Shown here piece after piece: positions 1-11,443 of a stretch of 64,000 bases of DNA (positions are counted from its first letter, which is position 1; every line of letters begins with the position of its first letter). Origin of the DNA: Dromaius novaehollandiae (taxonomy: Eukaryota > Chordata > Aves > Casuariiformes > Dromaiidae); NCBI RefSeq assembly GCF_036370855.1, contig NC_088117.1, positions 1-64,000 on the forward strand, in the 5' to 3' direction. Both the position numbers and the translations under genes were made by a program. The notes beneath the pieces were generated by a model. It saw only the letters and a program-made list of their open reading frames with translations. It was not told the origin of the DNA and did not search any database.

Positions 1-228
1 AAGTTTCTTCGCCTTATCATCCCTCTGCCGCCGCAACTCGTCCCCAATTTGTTCCCACACCGCAACGCTTAGCGTTCCCTCCTGCGGGAACCAGGGACAA
101 TTATCCCGAGTCCACACTAACAGAGTCATTAGCGAATGCTGGGCAACATTCTGAAACCCATGAGTCTTTAAGACTTTCTGTAATACTTCCATATAACTTC
201 TCTGATCCCTTGTAAGAGATTGCCCCAT
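1..228 (-). pseudogene. gag: ERVK-like gag, N-terminal matrix (partial, copy 1)
   Basis: This is the start of a betaretrovirus-like Gag on the minus strand, cut by the window edge. The ATG is at 226-228 and begins MGQSLT, a myristoylation-type start expected of a matrix domain that targets Gag to membranes. The same sequence with very few differences starts at 23,730 in the second ERVK copy. Family knowledge: Gag is the structural polyprotein. What follows downstream lies outside the window, so the integrity of this copy cannot be judged. Confidence 0.8.
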
Positions 229-406
229 AGTTCCCAGCTGCTCACCTGCCGTTCCGTGGTGGTGATGGGAGCGCTCAACTATCAACCGTCCTGACGTTCA
301 GCTGGGCTATGCCACCGGATTTATTGGTTCTGTCTTTCCTGCTTCATTCTTCAGTACTTCCATTCGGAAGTTCCTTGACTCTATTTTTCAGGCTTCTGTT
401 TTTGGA

Positions 407-424
407 ATCCTGATTCAGGCGCCA
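407..424 (-). promoter_or_regulatory. Primer-binding site, ERVK copy 1 (lysine-tRNA-like)
   Basis: On the minus strand this reads TGGCGCCTGAATCAGGAT, two bases after the LTR terminus CA. It resembles the lysine tRNA primer site used by betaretroviruses but is not an exact match. The leader between it and the gag ATG (229-406) shows no other gene. Confidence 0.7.
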
Positions 425-426
425 TT

Positions 427-809
427 TGTGGCATACGACGACACGGACCTCAAGAAGTGTAGTGCAAAATGCCTTTCTGGAAAACACAGTGGCTGGTTAT
501 ATAGCCATCAACTCAGCCACTCCTCCAAGTATCTGCTTGGCATTGTGGCGTCTTGTGATAGGTGGGTAAGGTGTCTTCTGATGCCTAGCAGGCGGGCAGG
601 ACAGGCCAGCAGGACAGGCCCACCGCAGCTGCTGACACGTAGGCAGGAAGGCACACCGTGACTGCTGACACATAGGCAGGAAGACACATGATCAGTGGCA
701 ACTCACGTGCACACATTCGGGGCACAAATCATAGTTACCACTTCATTACTTTCTGCCTTAAAGATTCTCCGCTGTCTTACACAGCATCATTCAATCTTGG
801 TCCCCAACA
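427..809 (-). repeat. ERVK-like 5' LTR, copy 1 (383 bp)
   Basis: The LTR runs TG...CA on the minus strand and is bounded by the primer-binding site on one side. It aligns base for base, with rare differences, to 23,929-24,311, and more loosely to the 3' LTR at 20,511-20,867. It is inserted in the host flank that follows the class I LTR at 1,152-1,689. Confidence 0.85.
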
Positions 810-1151
810 CCCTGCACCCAAGCTTTTGCAACTCGGGAATCACTCAACATCACCTTGACAGGGTCAGAGCTTCTGCTAGAAAACTCGGGGGGCGGCTGGG
901 CAGACTTAGCTCTGCTGCTCCACCACAGCCCACAAATCCCAAACCTACCAGAGGACAGGAAAAATGGAGGAAGCTCCCTGCCCTTCCTTTCTCTTTCCTG
1001 CCCTTCCCAAAGGTGATGTTGCCCTCATCACCAGGGCCACCAACACTCACCCCTCTCTCAGAGAGACACGTCCAGGCCAATACCTTCTTGCCAAGACTAC
1101 AAGCCATTACTTAACTAAACCACAGGTGTCCCAGCTCTTCAAAGGACACAG
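810..1151. repeat. Duplicated host flank 'f', copy 1
   Basis: This is about 340 bp of non-retroviral sequence between the ERVK LTR and the class I LTR. It recurs at 24,312-24,653 (same orientation) and at 33,737-34,080 (inverted). The same flank beside three class I LTRs shows that these loci are duplicates of one insertion site, not three insertions. No gene is recognised in it. Confidence 0.75.
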
Positions 1152-1689
1152 TGCTATGGAAAATTATGCTCGCCAGCCACCATAACAGGGTCTGACCCTA
1201 GGTTCCCGCTGAGAAGTTCAGAGCCAAATCAGAGCAAATTCAATACAATTTAATGATGCATGTGCAGCAATTGCAGCTCGAGCTGGCTGCCTCCCAAGAG
1301 GCACCCCAAACAAAGAAATCCCTGGGCAATTATACCCTCACAAGCTAATCTCCCCACACCCCATGCAAAGCTTCAGACCAATCACCATATCTGGCTCTGG
1401 GGGCTTCGTGTTCTTCGGTGGCTCCCACTGCTGTCTCTAGGCAGCCTGATTTGCCTTATCTTTATTGTGGCGGCTTCTGCTGATGGACTTAGCTTCCTCG
1501 TAAGCTTCCTTATCTTTCCACCTTGTACCGGCCTTAGGGCCCTTCCTTACTGGACTAGCTGACAGTTCCTCATGTTATCTGAATGCAGCCTAAGGCTTCA
1601 GCAAATTTAGCTACTCATGCTAAGCAAGGTTTATATAAGTTGTGCTAAGCTGTTACCTCTAGACAGTTCCAGCTCAATATTCTTTAACA
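1152..1689 (-). repeat. Class I (gamma-like) 3' LTR of element A/A' (538 bp)
   Basis: Minus-strand LTR beginning TGTTAAAGAAT and ending ATAGCA, preceded by a purine-rich tract (complement of 1,690-1,706). A TATA-like TATATAAA lies at 1,630-1,637 within U3. Same length and ends as 24,654-25,191 and 33,199-33,736. Confidence 0.85.
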
Positions 1690-2865
1690 GTCCTCCCTTT
1701 GTTTCTGGTAAGCATCCCTGCTAATCCTTTAGACAAGAGTTCTCAAAGGCTGTCAAGGCATACCATCACTTTCCATAATCTTATGTATAATATGATCATA
1801 AGTAATAGGCATAACATGGTTAAACTTAACACAACTACTCCTGGGTACAACACGTGAGTATGAATCCCTGTTGCAGTTGGTGATCATCCCAGAGGAGTTT
1901 CCCAACCATGATGTGCTCCGTCCTGCTTCACCCTTTCCAAGACGTCCTGTATCTCCTCTGTATCATGATGAGTGGTGATTAGAGCTTTTTGTCCATTGTT
2001 TTGGATGCGCTCTAGCAGCTGATGCAGCTCATCACGTTGCCGTAGTTTCTTCACCAATGTAAGATCCATTCCGATGGGGGTAAGCAGTCAAGCTTGACTC
2101 AGTGTGTAATTAGATTGTAACAATGGATAAGACGTACCAGGAGCTGAAGAACTAAGTTACCAACACAACTATTTGAGTGATTACTTGTCTTTACAGCAAT
2201 GTCCACTATGAATATAAGACTACAAAGGGTTCTCATACATACACAGCCTTTCCCAATATATACAAGTACAAGTACAGTCTAACTTTAACAGCAAACTTGG
2301 AACATAGTATGACAGTATATGGCCTGTCCCATTTGGGTTTTAACTTGGATTTTCATAAAAATACTTTAACTAAAACTTCATCCCCAGGCTGTGTATCAGG
2401 CACTTGTATTTCAGGTGGTGGGGACTGATACCACTGAGCATATTTTTTAAGATTTTCAAACCTTTTTTGCATACTTAGATCACACTGGCTTAGTCGTTCA
2501 TTTCCGCCTAACAGGCTGCTCTTAGCTGGAATAGAAGTCCCTAAAGGTCTACCACAGAGAATTTCTGCTGGTGATAGTCCTGCGGGTTGTTGTGGAGCAT
2601 TTCGTACGTCCCACAGAGCAAAGTTTAGGGCTTCTGGCCATTTTAGGCCACTGTGTGTGCATATCTTTGTGATTCTTTCGTCTAATGTCCTGTTCTTCTT
2701 TTTGCAGCCACGTATATTCCTGCACTGGCCCAGACTTTCTGTACTTGCCTAGCTACCGCCTCTGCTCCCCCATGAGTTTTCTCGTGAAACCACCTAGCTG
2801 TAGGAACTGCATTTTGGGGAGAGGCAGAATTGGTTTTCCCCTAATTGTCCATATTCCATCATCAT
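1690..2865 (-). pseudogene. Element A': internally deleted pol-env remnant
   Basis: In minus-strand order this holds the end of RNase H and the integrase zinc-finger region (about 2,865-2,700), a join that skips the integrase core, the C-terminal integrase domain (about 2,690-2,290), another join into a late piece of env, and the env C-terminus with a hydrophobic anchor (about 2,080-1,750). Most of env is missing. The same joins occur in element C at 32,032-33,150, so this is a subfamily structure. Stop codons interrupt every part, so no functional product is expected. Confidence 0.75.
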
Positions 2866-4688
2866 CTGTCCACTGTTCCGGATGCGCTCTAGCAGTCGAT
2901 GCAAACCATCCTGTTGTAGTAGTTTCCTTACCAGGGTGAGATTCATCCCAATGGGGGTAGGTAGTAAATTTTGAATTAATGTATAATTAGATTGTAACAA
3001 TTGATAAGACGTGATAGGAGCTGAATAATTAAAATCACATCCCATGATTTTGGTAAAGTTAAAATTACAGATATTTGAATGATTACTTATATCTACTACA
3101 ATGCCATCTATAACTACAAGACTGCAAAAGGTTCTCATACATACACATCCTCTCCCAATATATACAAGTATAGTTTCAGCTGTTTCATCATGGTGTATTT
3201 CAAAATGATAAACATTTTGCTCAGTGTCAAGGCAAATGTCTTGGGCTTTGATAGTATTACTTTCACAAATAAACCCTTGCTGTTCCTGTACAATACATGC
3301 GCTAACGTCCACAGTTTGCCATTTATTTCTATTTCGTTGGGCCCATACTCTATGTTCCAATGGATAGAGTATAGCTCCATTGTGATTTAATCCTAACGCA
3401 ATGATTGGATATATTGTGTATGTTGAAGCATTACGTATTGTTAAAACAAAGGCTGTGGCCTTAGTGTTGATAGGATCATAAGTAAAATTGACCAGATACC
3501 ACCAGGATTGGAATTCCTTTTCAAATTCAGTCGCATTATCCCAAATTACCTTTCGAATTTCAGTGGGTAAAGTGCCCTCTTCCCCTTCCCTTATAATCGC
3601 TGCTACCATAGATTGCATCCACAGTTGAGCTTGGATGCAACTGAGGGCCAGGGAAATATTAATTTGGGCTTCCCCAAGTGCATCCACTATCAAGTGGTGA
3701 TCTTTTTCATTCATTTTTTCCCACTGAGGTAATATCTCGGATGAAAGCCACTGGTTAGTTCCTAGTGCTAATAGAGAAGACCTCAATGGATGTTTTAATC
3801 TGTATAAGTCACTTGTTGTTGTGCTCAGTTTATTTACGAGTACTTCAGCATCTATACTGTTTAGGACTCCTAATCCTGTTCCTATGATACCAGTCACATC
3901 TCTCTTTGTTCGTTTTGGAGAGGTGAGGGTTCACCTATATAACCACGCCGTCCATCCCACATAGGACGTACCGAAGAATGGTGAACAGGTCGGTTTGATT
4001 GTAGAGATATTAATTTGCATTAATAGCTCTACTCGTTTGAGAGACCGTGATGGATTAAATAATACTTGTTGTTGGCCTGTATTTCTAATCACATACGGTC
4101 CAATTTCAAAGATTTGTGGGGATAAGGTTTTCTTGCTCTTCATGGTAACAGAGTTATTTATATTGGTGAAAATAATTGTAGTCAGGGTAGGTATTGCTGT
4201 ACTGGACTCAATAATGTCTATTTTAAATTTAAATGATAGTCCCACATTGTGGTGAGCCCACAGGCAAACTATAAGAACAGGCTGTTCTAAGGTAAAATTG
4301 TACCAACAATCCAGTTTTTCAGTGGCACAAATTTTCCTTTCTTTTTCGTTTGATTTGATTTTAGTGAGAGAGATTTGAGTCACCTTCTCATGGGTGGACC
4401 GTTGATCACTCGACACCCTATCTTTATTTCCTTTCCTGTCCTTCCCAGGAGTTGGGGAAGTTGGTTAGTATTATCCCAGCTCCATTCATTTTCTGAGTAT
4501 ACTTCAGTTCCATGCATGACCAGGGTTAAGAGGTTTAAGTTTTTAGCAGAATTTAATCCCATACTTCCAGTATACTTAACACAGGCCTGGGACCACGGCC
4601 ACTCTGAGGTTCTTTGACCACAGGTTAGGGAAAGTAGTATTGCCAGGGTTTGAAACAGCAACATGAGCACGGCACTTCTGCCTGCCAT
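2866..4688 (-). pseudogene. env: Element A env, class I ERV with a long non-gamma-like TM
   Basis: Envelope glycoprotein gene on the minus strand. Translation starts at 4,688 with a signal peptide rich in Leu/Ile and ending near TCGQ. The surface part has N-glycosylation motifs. A frameshift falls near 4,380-4,416 and a UGA at 3,931-3,933. The basic cleavage motif KRTKR is at 3,901-3,915, followed at once by a Gly/Ile-rich stretch that looks like a fusion peptide. The TM ectodomain then runs over 330 codons with a CxCx4C cluster near 3,110. I see no CX6CC motif, unlike ordinary gammaretroviral TM. The gene is truncated at about 2,866, where it runs into pol of A', so its own membrane anchor is missing. 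The product is not expected to be functional. Confidence 0.75.
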
Positions 4689-4791
4689 CCTGCAGGGCGC
4701 AGTAAAGGAAAAGAGATTTGTGTTAGTGAGAGAGTCTGAACAGATTACCCTGGGGAAGTGGTGTATCCCATCGAGCTTTACGTGGTTGTCT

Positions 4792-7700
4792 TCATTGTTC
4801 TGCTGCAATCTCTGCTGTGCTTGCTTCTTGGACTGCCACTCGTTTCACGTGAGAGTGGTGAATCCAATTCTCTTTGCCTAGAATGTTAACAGCGTAGTAA
4901 GAACTTAACAATACAGTATAGGGTCCTTCCCATTTTGGTTCTAATTTTGTTTTTCGCGAGAATACCTTTATCAACACTTTATCTGCAGGCTGTATATCAT
5001 GTGCCTGAATGTCTGACGGCACCGGCTGAAACCACTGAGCCTGATTTTGCAAAGTCTGAAACCGTTTTGTAAGGCTAGTACATATTGTGTTACTCGTTCA
5101 TCTCCATCTAATAGGCTGGTCTTAGCAGGGATATAAGTCCTGGTATCGCTAAATGTCTCCCAAAAAGAATTTCTGCTGGTGTTAGTCCTATGGGTTGCCG
5201 TGGAGAATTTCGAACATCCCATAGAGCTAAGTTTAATGCCTCTGGCCATTTCAGGCTAGCATGTGTGCATATTCTTGCTATTTTCTCTTTTAATGTTCTA
5301 TTCATTCTTTCTACTTGTCCTGAAGATTGTGGGTGATAAGGAGTATGTAGGTTTCTTTTTATTCCTAATGATTTATATAACTGATTGATTATGCTTGCTG
5401 TAAAATGGGCACCCCTATCTGAATCAGTGGTTTCTGGGACCCCATATCTGGGTATGATTTCTTTCAGTAAGGCTTTTACCACTCCCCCTGTGTCGGCCTT
5501 TCTTGTTGGGAAAGCTTCTACCCAGCCTGATAACTGATCTACTGTCACTAACAAGTGTTTGTACCCATAGACAGATGGCATATCCGCATAATCTATTTGC
5601 AGCTTCTGGAAAGGGAAGTAAGCCCATGGTCGCCCCCCCCCTAAATCTGAGCTTGGCTTGTTATTTGAAAACTTCTGGCAGGTCGGGCAGCTATTCGTTA
5701 TTCTTTTAGCAGCTGCATAAATTCCTGGAGCAGCCCATACTTTCTGTACCTGCTTAGCTATTGCCTCGGCTCCCCCGTGAGCTGTATCATGAAACCACCT
5801 AGCTATAGTAATTAAATATTTTTTTGGTAGAATTGGTTTTTCCCCAATTGTCTATATTCCATCATCATTTTGTTTTGCTTCCCACTGCTCCCATTGTTTT
5901 TTCTCTTCCACTGAGCAGTCTTTTTCATACATAGTTTTGGGGTCTATTAAGTTTGGCCACTCACTTTGGTCCATCCTTGGAACTGCCCCCATACATTCTC
6001 TCAGAGGTTGTCGAGCTGCAGCCCTCGCAGCAGCGTCGGCTAAAGCATTTCCTCTGCTAATGTCTGTAGTGTCTTTAGTATGGGCTGGGCAGTGTACTAC
6101 AGCAATTTCTTTGGGCAGTTGAACTGCTTCCAGCAAATTACGTATTTCTTCTCCATTAGCTAATTTCTTTCCTGATGACAAAAAGAATCCTCGTTCTTTC
6201 CATAACACCCCTGTTGCATGACATACTCCAAATGCATATTTAGAGTCGGTATAGATATTTACCCACAAGCTCTTACCTATTTTTGCTGCTTGGGTCAATG
6301 CTATTAATTCTGCTCCTTGAGCACTTACTGATGGAGACAAAGGATTGGCCTCGAGTACCTCAAAGACGTTAGTGACAGCATAGCCGGAGTGACGTCTTCC
6401 GTCCAAATAATAGGATGATCCATCTGTAAACAGAACTAAGTCCGGGTTCTCCAAAGGTTCATCTTTAAGGTCCTCCTGGGGCTTGCTCGAGCTGACGACC
6501 ACCTGCTCACAGGAACGATGTGGCTCTCCGTCCTCCGGTAGAGGCAATAGCGTTGCTGGATTCAAAATATTGCATCTTTTTAAAGTCACATTATCTGCAT
6601 GCAGTATTATCAGTTCATAGCGGTGAGCTCTCTGTGGGGATAGTGCTTGAGTTGCCTATTGTTTCATTAACAGTTCTACTTCATGTGGCACATACACAGT
6701 TAATGAGTGACCCAAAACTACAGGTGGTGTTTTTTCAATAAGAGCTGCAGTAGCTGCTATTGCTCTGATGCATCCTGGAGTGCCTTTAGCTACCTCATCT
6801 AGCTGCGTGGAGTAATAGGCCACTGGTCTACGGTGAGGGCCTAGTTTTTGGGTGAGTACCCCACTTGCTACTCCCTGTCGCTCATGGACAAATAATGCAA
6901 ATAGTTTGCTGTAATCTGGTAACCCTAGAGCAGGGGCTGAAACCAACGCTTTTTTCACAGATGTAAAAGCTTTCTCCCTCTCTGGGCGCCAGGCCAAAGG
7001 CTCTATCTCCTCCTTTTTTGTTGCCTGTACCAGAGGTTTAGTAAATTCTGCTAACCCAGGAATCCACGGTCGGCAGAATCCTACAGCTCCTAAAAATCCC
7101 CTAAGCTGTTTTTTTGTTACAGGACGAGGCATATCAAGAATTGTCTTTACTCGTTCTGCATCAACTCACCTGTGTCCTTCTTTTAAGATAAAACCCAAAT
7201 ATTTTACCTCTCTTTGACACAGCTGGAGTTTAGACAGAGATGCTCGATGCCCTTTTTCTGCAAGAGCGTTACATAGAAAAACAGTATCTTTTAAACATGT
7301 CTCATAATCTTTACTTGCTAATAACAAATCATCTGCATATTGTATTAATACAGAATGTCCTGGAAGTTCGATATCTGAGAGATCATTTTTAAGTATACGC
7401 GAAAAAATAGTCGGAGACCCAGTAAATCCCTGTGGCAGCCTCGTCCAAGTTAATTGTTGTCCCTTCCAAGTGAAAGCAAAGAGATCTTGGCTATCTTCAG
7501 CTATCGGTATACTAAAAAAGGCTGCTGTTAGGTCAATCACAGTAAAACAAGTTGCCCAGTGGGGTATCTGTAGTAAAATGGTTGATGGGTCGGGGACTAC
7601 TGGATGTGGAGCAACTACATGTTGGTTTATAGCCCTTAAGTCTTGTACAAAGCGATACTCTGGATCACCATCAGCATCTTGCCTGTTCTTTTTAACTGGC

Positions 7701-8368
7701 AGAATTGGGGTGTTATACGGGGATTCACAGACTCTAAGGATACCCAGTTTCAGATAATGATCAATTTGTTTTTGGATACTCTTCTCTGCTTCCTTTGGGA
7801 TAGGGTATTGTTTAACTGCAGGAGGCAATCCCCCCTTTGTTTTTATCGAGACTGGACTAGCTGATTTCAGTAGTCCCACATCCATCCCTGAAGAGCTCCA
7901 TAATTTTTTAGAAACTGATTCTAAACCTGTTGGAATTTGCAGATTAGTTGACTCTGGTTCTGGTGTCTTAGCCAGAACACATGAACCCATAATTATTAGC
8001 TTTATCCCTTCCGGCTGTAAGCAGATCTGAGTATCCAAGGCTTGCAGAAGATCTCTCCCCAAAAGGCATATAGGTGTGTCTGTGGAAATTATAAAACGTC
8101 CCCACACTGTTTTACCCCCAATAGTGAGCAATAAGGGCTTAGATAACATTCCTTCGCCCTTTCCTGTCACTCCTTGCATCACTATTTTATCTGATGACTT
8201 GCATCCTTTAGGCTCAAAATTTAAAAGGGAAAGGGTGGCTCCAGTATCCACTAGAAAGGGAACTTCTAAACCGTCTATATTTGCCATTACGTGGCCCTCA
8301 AAATCCAAATCTACATCCCATACATTTACTCCAATTTCCACAGTATTTTCTGAGTCTCCTGTTTCCTG
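4792..8368 (-). pseudogene. pol: Element A pro-pol (protease, RT, RNase H, integrase)
   Basis: Class I Pol on the minus strand, continuing gag in frame after a UGA. Protease has LVDTGAT near 8,250. Reverse transcriptase has LPQGF near 7,430 and YADD near 7,340. RNase H has TDGSS near 6,420, with later Glu and Asp motifs. Integrase has a His-His/CPTC zinc finger (about 5,800-5,670), catalytic Asp in LQIDYAD, Asp in DSDRGAHF and Glu in QVERMNRT, and a WEGPYTV C-terminal motif near 4,920. Breaks: UGA at 7,166, UAG at 6,656, UAG at 5,852, and a frameshift near 5,050-5,110. The catalytic motifs remain, but the frame is broken at least four times, so it is a pseudogene. The YADD and integrase spacing fit gammaretrovirus-like elements. 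Confidence 0.9.
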
Positions 8369-8371
8369 TCA
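8369..8371 (-). promoter_or_regulatory. In-frame UGA between gag and pol (read-through type)
   Basis: Gag ends with UGA followed by CAG, and the protease reading frame continues in the same phase (30 bases from the stop to the next track start). Gammaretroviruses make Gag-Pol by suppressing one stop codon at this place. A downstream RNA structure was not assessed. Confidence 0.7.
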
Positions 8372-9690
8372 TTGTGGATTGACTGGGAATCGCCTGGTCT
8401 CCTCCTTAGTGTTTGATAGTCTCAAGCTGGTTCCTCTGTTCCTAACTACACAGGGCCTCACTGGGCATTCCCGCTGCCAGTGTCCTTGTTCCCCGCAATA
8501 ATAACAAACATCATTAACTCCTGATTGTACAGCACGTTCACCTTGACTCCATCTATCTCTCCGGGCTCTTCCACGTCCCCTCCCCCTGGGTCCTTTAAAT
8601 CCGTCTCTTAACACAGCTGCTAACACACTAACTTCCTCTCTTTTTTGCTGTCTCTTTTCTTTTGCCCTCTCCTCCTCTCGACTATTATACACAAATGTGG
8701 CTAAACGTAGTATTTCGTCCATCCGCTTTCCTGGCCAGTCAGGAACATGTTTGGAAAAATACTTTTTAATGTTCGGGGCTGCCTGGTCTACAAATGTAGA
8801 AATCATTAGCGGCCTGTTAGCCTCGGCTTCTGGGTCTAGTCCTCCCCCATACACTCTGACTTGCTTAATTAGCCTAGCAAAGAAAGCCGAGGGGTGTTCC
8901 TCTGCCTGTTGCTGACACTCCCTTACTTTAGACCAGTTTGCAGTCTTTTGTCCTGCCAAATGTATAGCTTCTTCTAAGCCCTCTCTGGCTAATTGCAACT
9001 GCCTGTAATCTGCATCTACATTATGATTCCACCCGGGGTCCACAGCTGGCCAGGCTGTTCGAGCAGCCCCGACACCCCTCTCTGCTGCCCAACGGCGGTT
9101 TGCATCCAAAATTGAGCACCTTTCATCTGGAGTGAACGCAGATTCAAGGAGCGTTTGTACATCTCCCCAGGTAGGGTCATACGCCCGCACAATTCCCCTT
9201 AGGATTTGTAACACTCTCCCTGGATCATCCCTAAGTCTGGGGAGCCCTTGACTCCATATAATTCAATCTTGGGGTCTCCAGGGACGGTAGACTCGTGTAG
9301 TGGCGACCCGAGGTACCCCTTCCGGATCGGGTGGGGCCGCTCCTGGCACAGGAACGACTTCCAGAGGAGCTTGAAGGGCGGGGGCGGAAGGCAAGGGGGC
9401 GTATAGGGAAGCTGAAGCAGGGGGTGGCGCATGGGGTGGAATAACTGCCACAGGCGTTTCAGCAGCTGCGGTACTTACAGCATTCTGAGGAAAGATTCTC
9501 TCTTTCCTAGGCGCCTCTTTTCATCTAGCAAATGCCCAGTCGTCCCATACATACCAGTAATGCATTTGTCTGGGGAACCTATCCTCCAAATGATGACGCA
9601 GGAAAGTTAGCTCCTGGTAACCGAAGGCCCCCTGGGGCGGCCATCGCTCTGCCAGATTACCTTCCAACTTTTCTGGTTGTTGCTCAGAAA
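8372..9690 (-). pseudogene. gag: Element A gag (matrix part, capsid, nucleocapsid)
   Basis: Gammaretrovirus-like Gag, 5' truncated. The end of matrix is readable at about 9,690-9,530, including WPPQGAF, a pattern seen in gamma-type matrix. A proline-rich linker follows (9,450-9,330), and a frameshift near 9,240 precedes capsid. The open frame 9,214-8,372 carries capsid with a charged C-terminal helix region and a nucleocapsid with one intact zinc knuckle (CYYCGEQGHWQREC near 8,500) and an Arg/Gly-rich basic stretch. No 5' LTR or primer site was found upstream of about 9,690. Confidence 0.85.
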
Positions 9691-11383
9691 TCAGCCGCTC
9701 AAGTCTGCCTGTAGTGCACTCCTACCCCTTGGGAGTTCTACTAAGCTCACTTGCCACCTGGAAATCCATATTGCTCCTGATGTTAGTGCTGACAAGTTAG
9801 CTGATCTTTCACTGCATGATTTGATGGTGAAAGGTATATCCGGTTTGGTAATGTCCATCTCTACCTCTAGATTGTTGTTCTGACTGTCTAGACCATCTCC
9901 CGGCACGCTGGGCAGGTGATGAATGAAAACAGCAGGTTTATTGGCCTTGCACGAATCTTAAGTTTACCTCTTTCTAGGATGAATACCAGTGATGTTCCGT
10001 CATCTTTCAAACACGGAGAAGTTGCAGATCAGTGGTGTCAGTAACACACCTGCTGATTTAGTTAAGCAGCTTCCCTATGGTAGTGGTATGTTTGTGTTCC
10101 TCAGCACTCCATGGTGTTAGTCTGAGGCACCCTCAGTTCCTCTGTTTCGCTCCCAAGGCAGTGAGGCATTGCGGCAAGCAGAGGAGGCTCCACAGCTGGC
10201 TGTCCAGAAAAGGGAACCCATAAGGCTGTGGAAAGCTATGTCCACACTTTGCCATGTGATGCTACACGAGGACTGTCATGTTAGGGACAAAGTAGATGCT
10301 GCAGTCAAACAAGACATGCTGTTTGAGGCCAGAGCCTTTCCAAGCCTGGGTTATCTTCCTGAAGCTGGACTTTAGCCCCCGAGCAGGGCAATCTGTATTG
10401 CCTTGACTCCCATTAGAAGCTCATGTTTCTTCCAGCTCTCTCCTGGGGCACAGAACAGGCCATGAGGAGAGACCCTTTTCATTGGGTCTGAAAGCCCCAT
10501 CCTGCACAAGCTCGAGTGACACCGCTCTGCTTTGAGCTCAGTTGCTGAGGAAGGTATGGGGAGAAGAAACCTCCACGCACACACTCTTCATGCCAACCTC
10601 ACAGTCCCTCCTGTACTACTGCAGTTGCAGCTCTCGACTCCTCCCCTCTCTGGGGCAAAGGAGCAGGAAAGAGAGGGAGTTTCCTTAACCACGAAGAATG
10701 TGGCTCCAGCAGAAGAATTATGTAATGACCCTTTAAACTGCCCCCAGAGCAGGGACTGAAACACATTCCCTGTCTCTGAGCTGTCCTTTTCCTGACCCTG
10801 CAAAGCTCGCATATTGCTCAGTGCAGAGCAATGCACACCTTGCCAAGGACAGATGCACAACAATTTGGAGATTTGGTTTTATTCAACACAAGAACGCTTT
10901 GGCAGCACAGCTGGCAGTTGCTGGTTCACATTGTGCTGGACTGGCTCTCTAGCCCTGAGAAGTGAAAAGAAGTTCAGTTTTAGGTACAGAAAGAAAGCAA
11001 GGAAATACAGCAGGCCTAATGCAGGCCAGGTATTAATGGAGCCGCTTTGAGCAGCATTTCAGTGGTCTCTGTGATACGGCACAGGCACTCCTGCCCAAGC
11101 CAGTGAGAAGTCCCCAGTGCAACTAATCAGTCGGGGGCTGAGTCAAGTGGGAACTGAGTCAGGCAGTACCTGCGATGGAGTGAATAGGTATCAACCCCCA
11201 GGGCAAAGGGTCTTGGTGTCTGTACTCTGAGAGGGTAGGACAGGCTTGCCAGTCTGAAAATGGAGAGCCGAACGTTGGACAAATCCTTATGTCCTCAGCC
11301 ACCTATGTCCAAAGCGGAAATCTTATTCTGAGTCATCAGCAACTTCCCCTTCAGTTAAGGACTGTCTGACCAAGGCCACAGAC
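9691..11383. other. Host sequence, no gene recognised
   Basis: This lies between the truncated 5' end of element A and the predicted last exon of the CCDC81-like gene. Short open frames have no recognisable domain. It probably contains the 3' untranslated or downstream region of the minus-strand gene. Confidence 0.5.
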
Positions 11384-11443
11384 TCAGAAGTGTGCTGCTG
11401 TCCCTCCCACGGGAGGTGCCAGGAGAAGTCCCTCTAGGTGCTG
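11384..11443 (-). CDS. CCDC81: CCDC81-like gene, candidate last coding exon
   Basis: An acceptor (TTCCACTTCCAG) at 11,444-11,445 opens a phase-0 frame of 19 codons ending in TGA at 11,386-11,384. It matches the phase of the preceding inferred exon. It has no recognised domain, so this ending is tentative. Confidence 0.4.
   Translation of the reverse strand, partial: QHLEGLLLAPPVGGTAAHF

Noticed and set aside
9691-10400. Search for a 5' LTR and primer site of element A
   Set aside because: No TGTTAAAG...ATAGCA pair or TGG-type primer site was found; the element appears 5' truncated.
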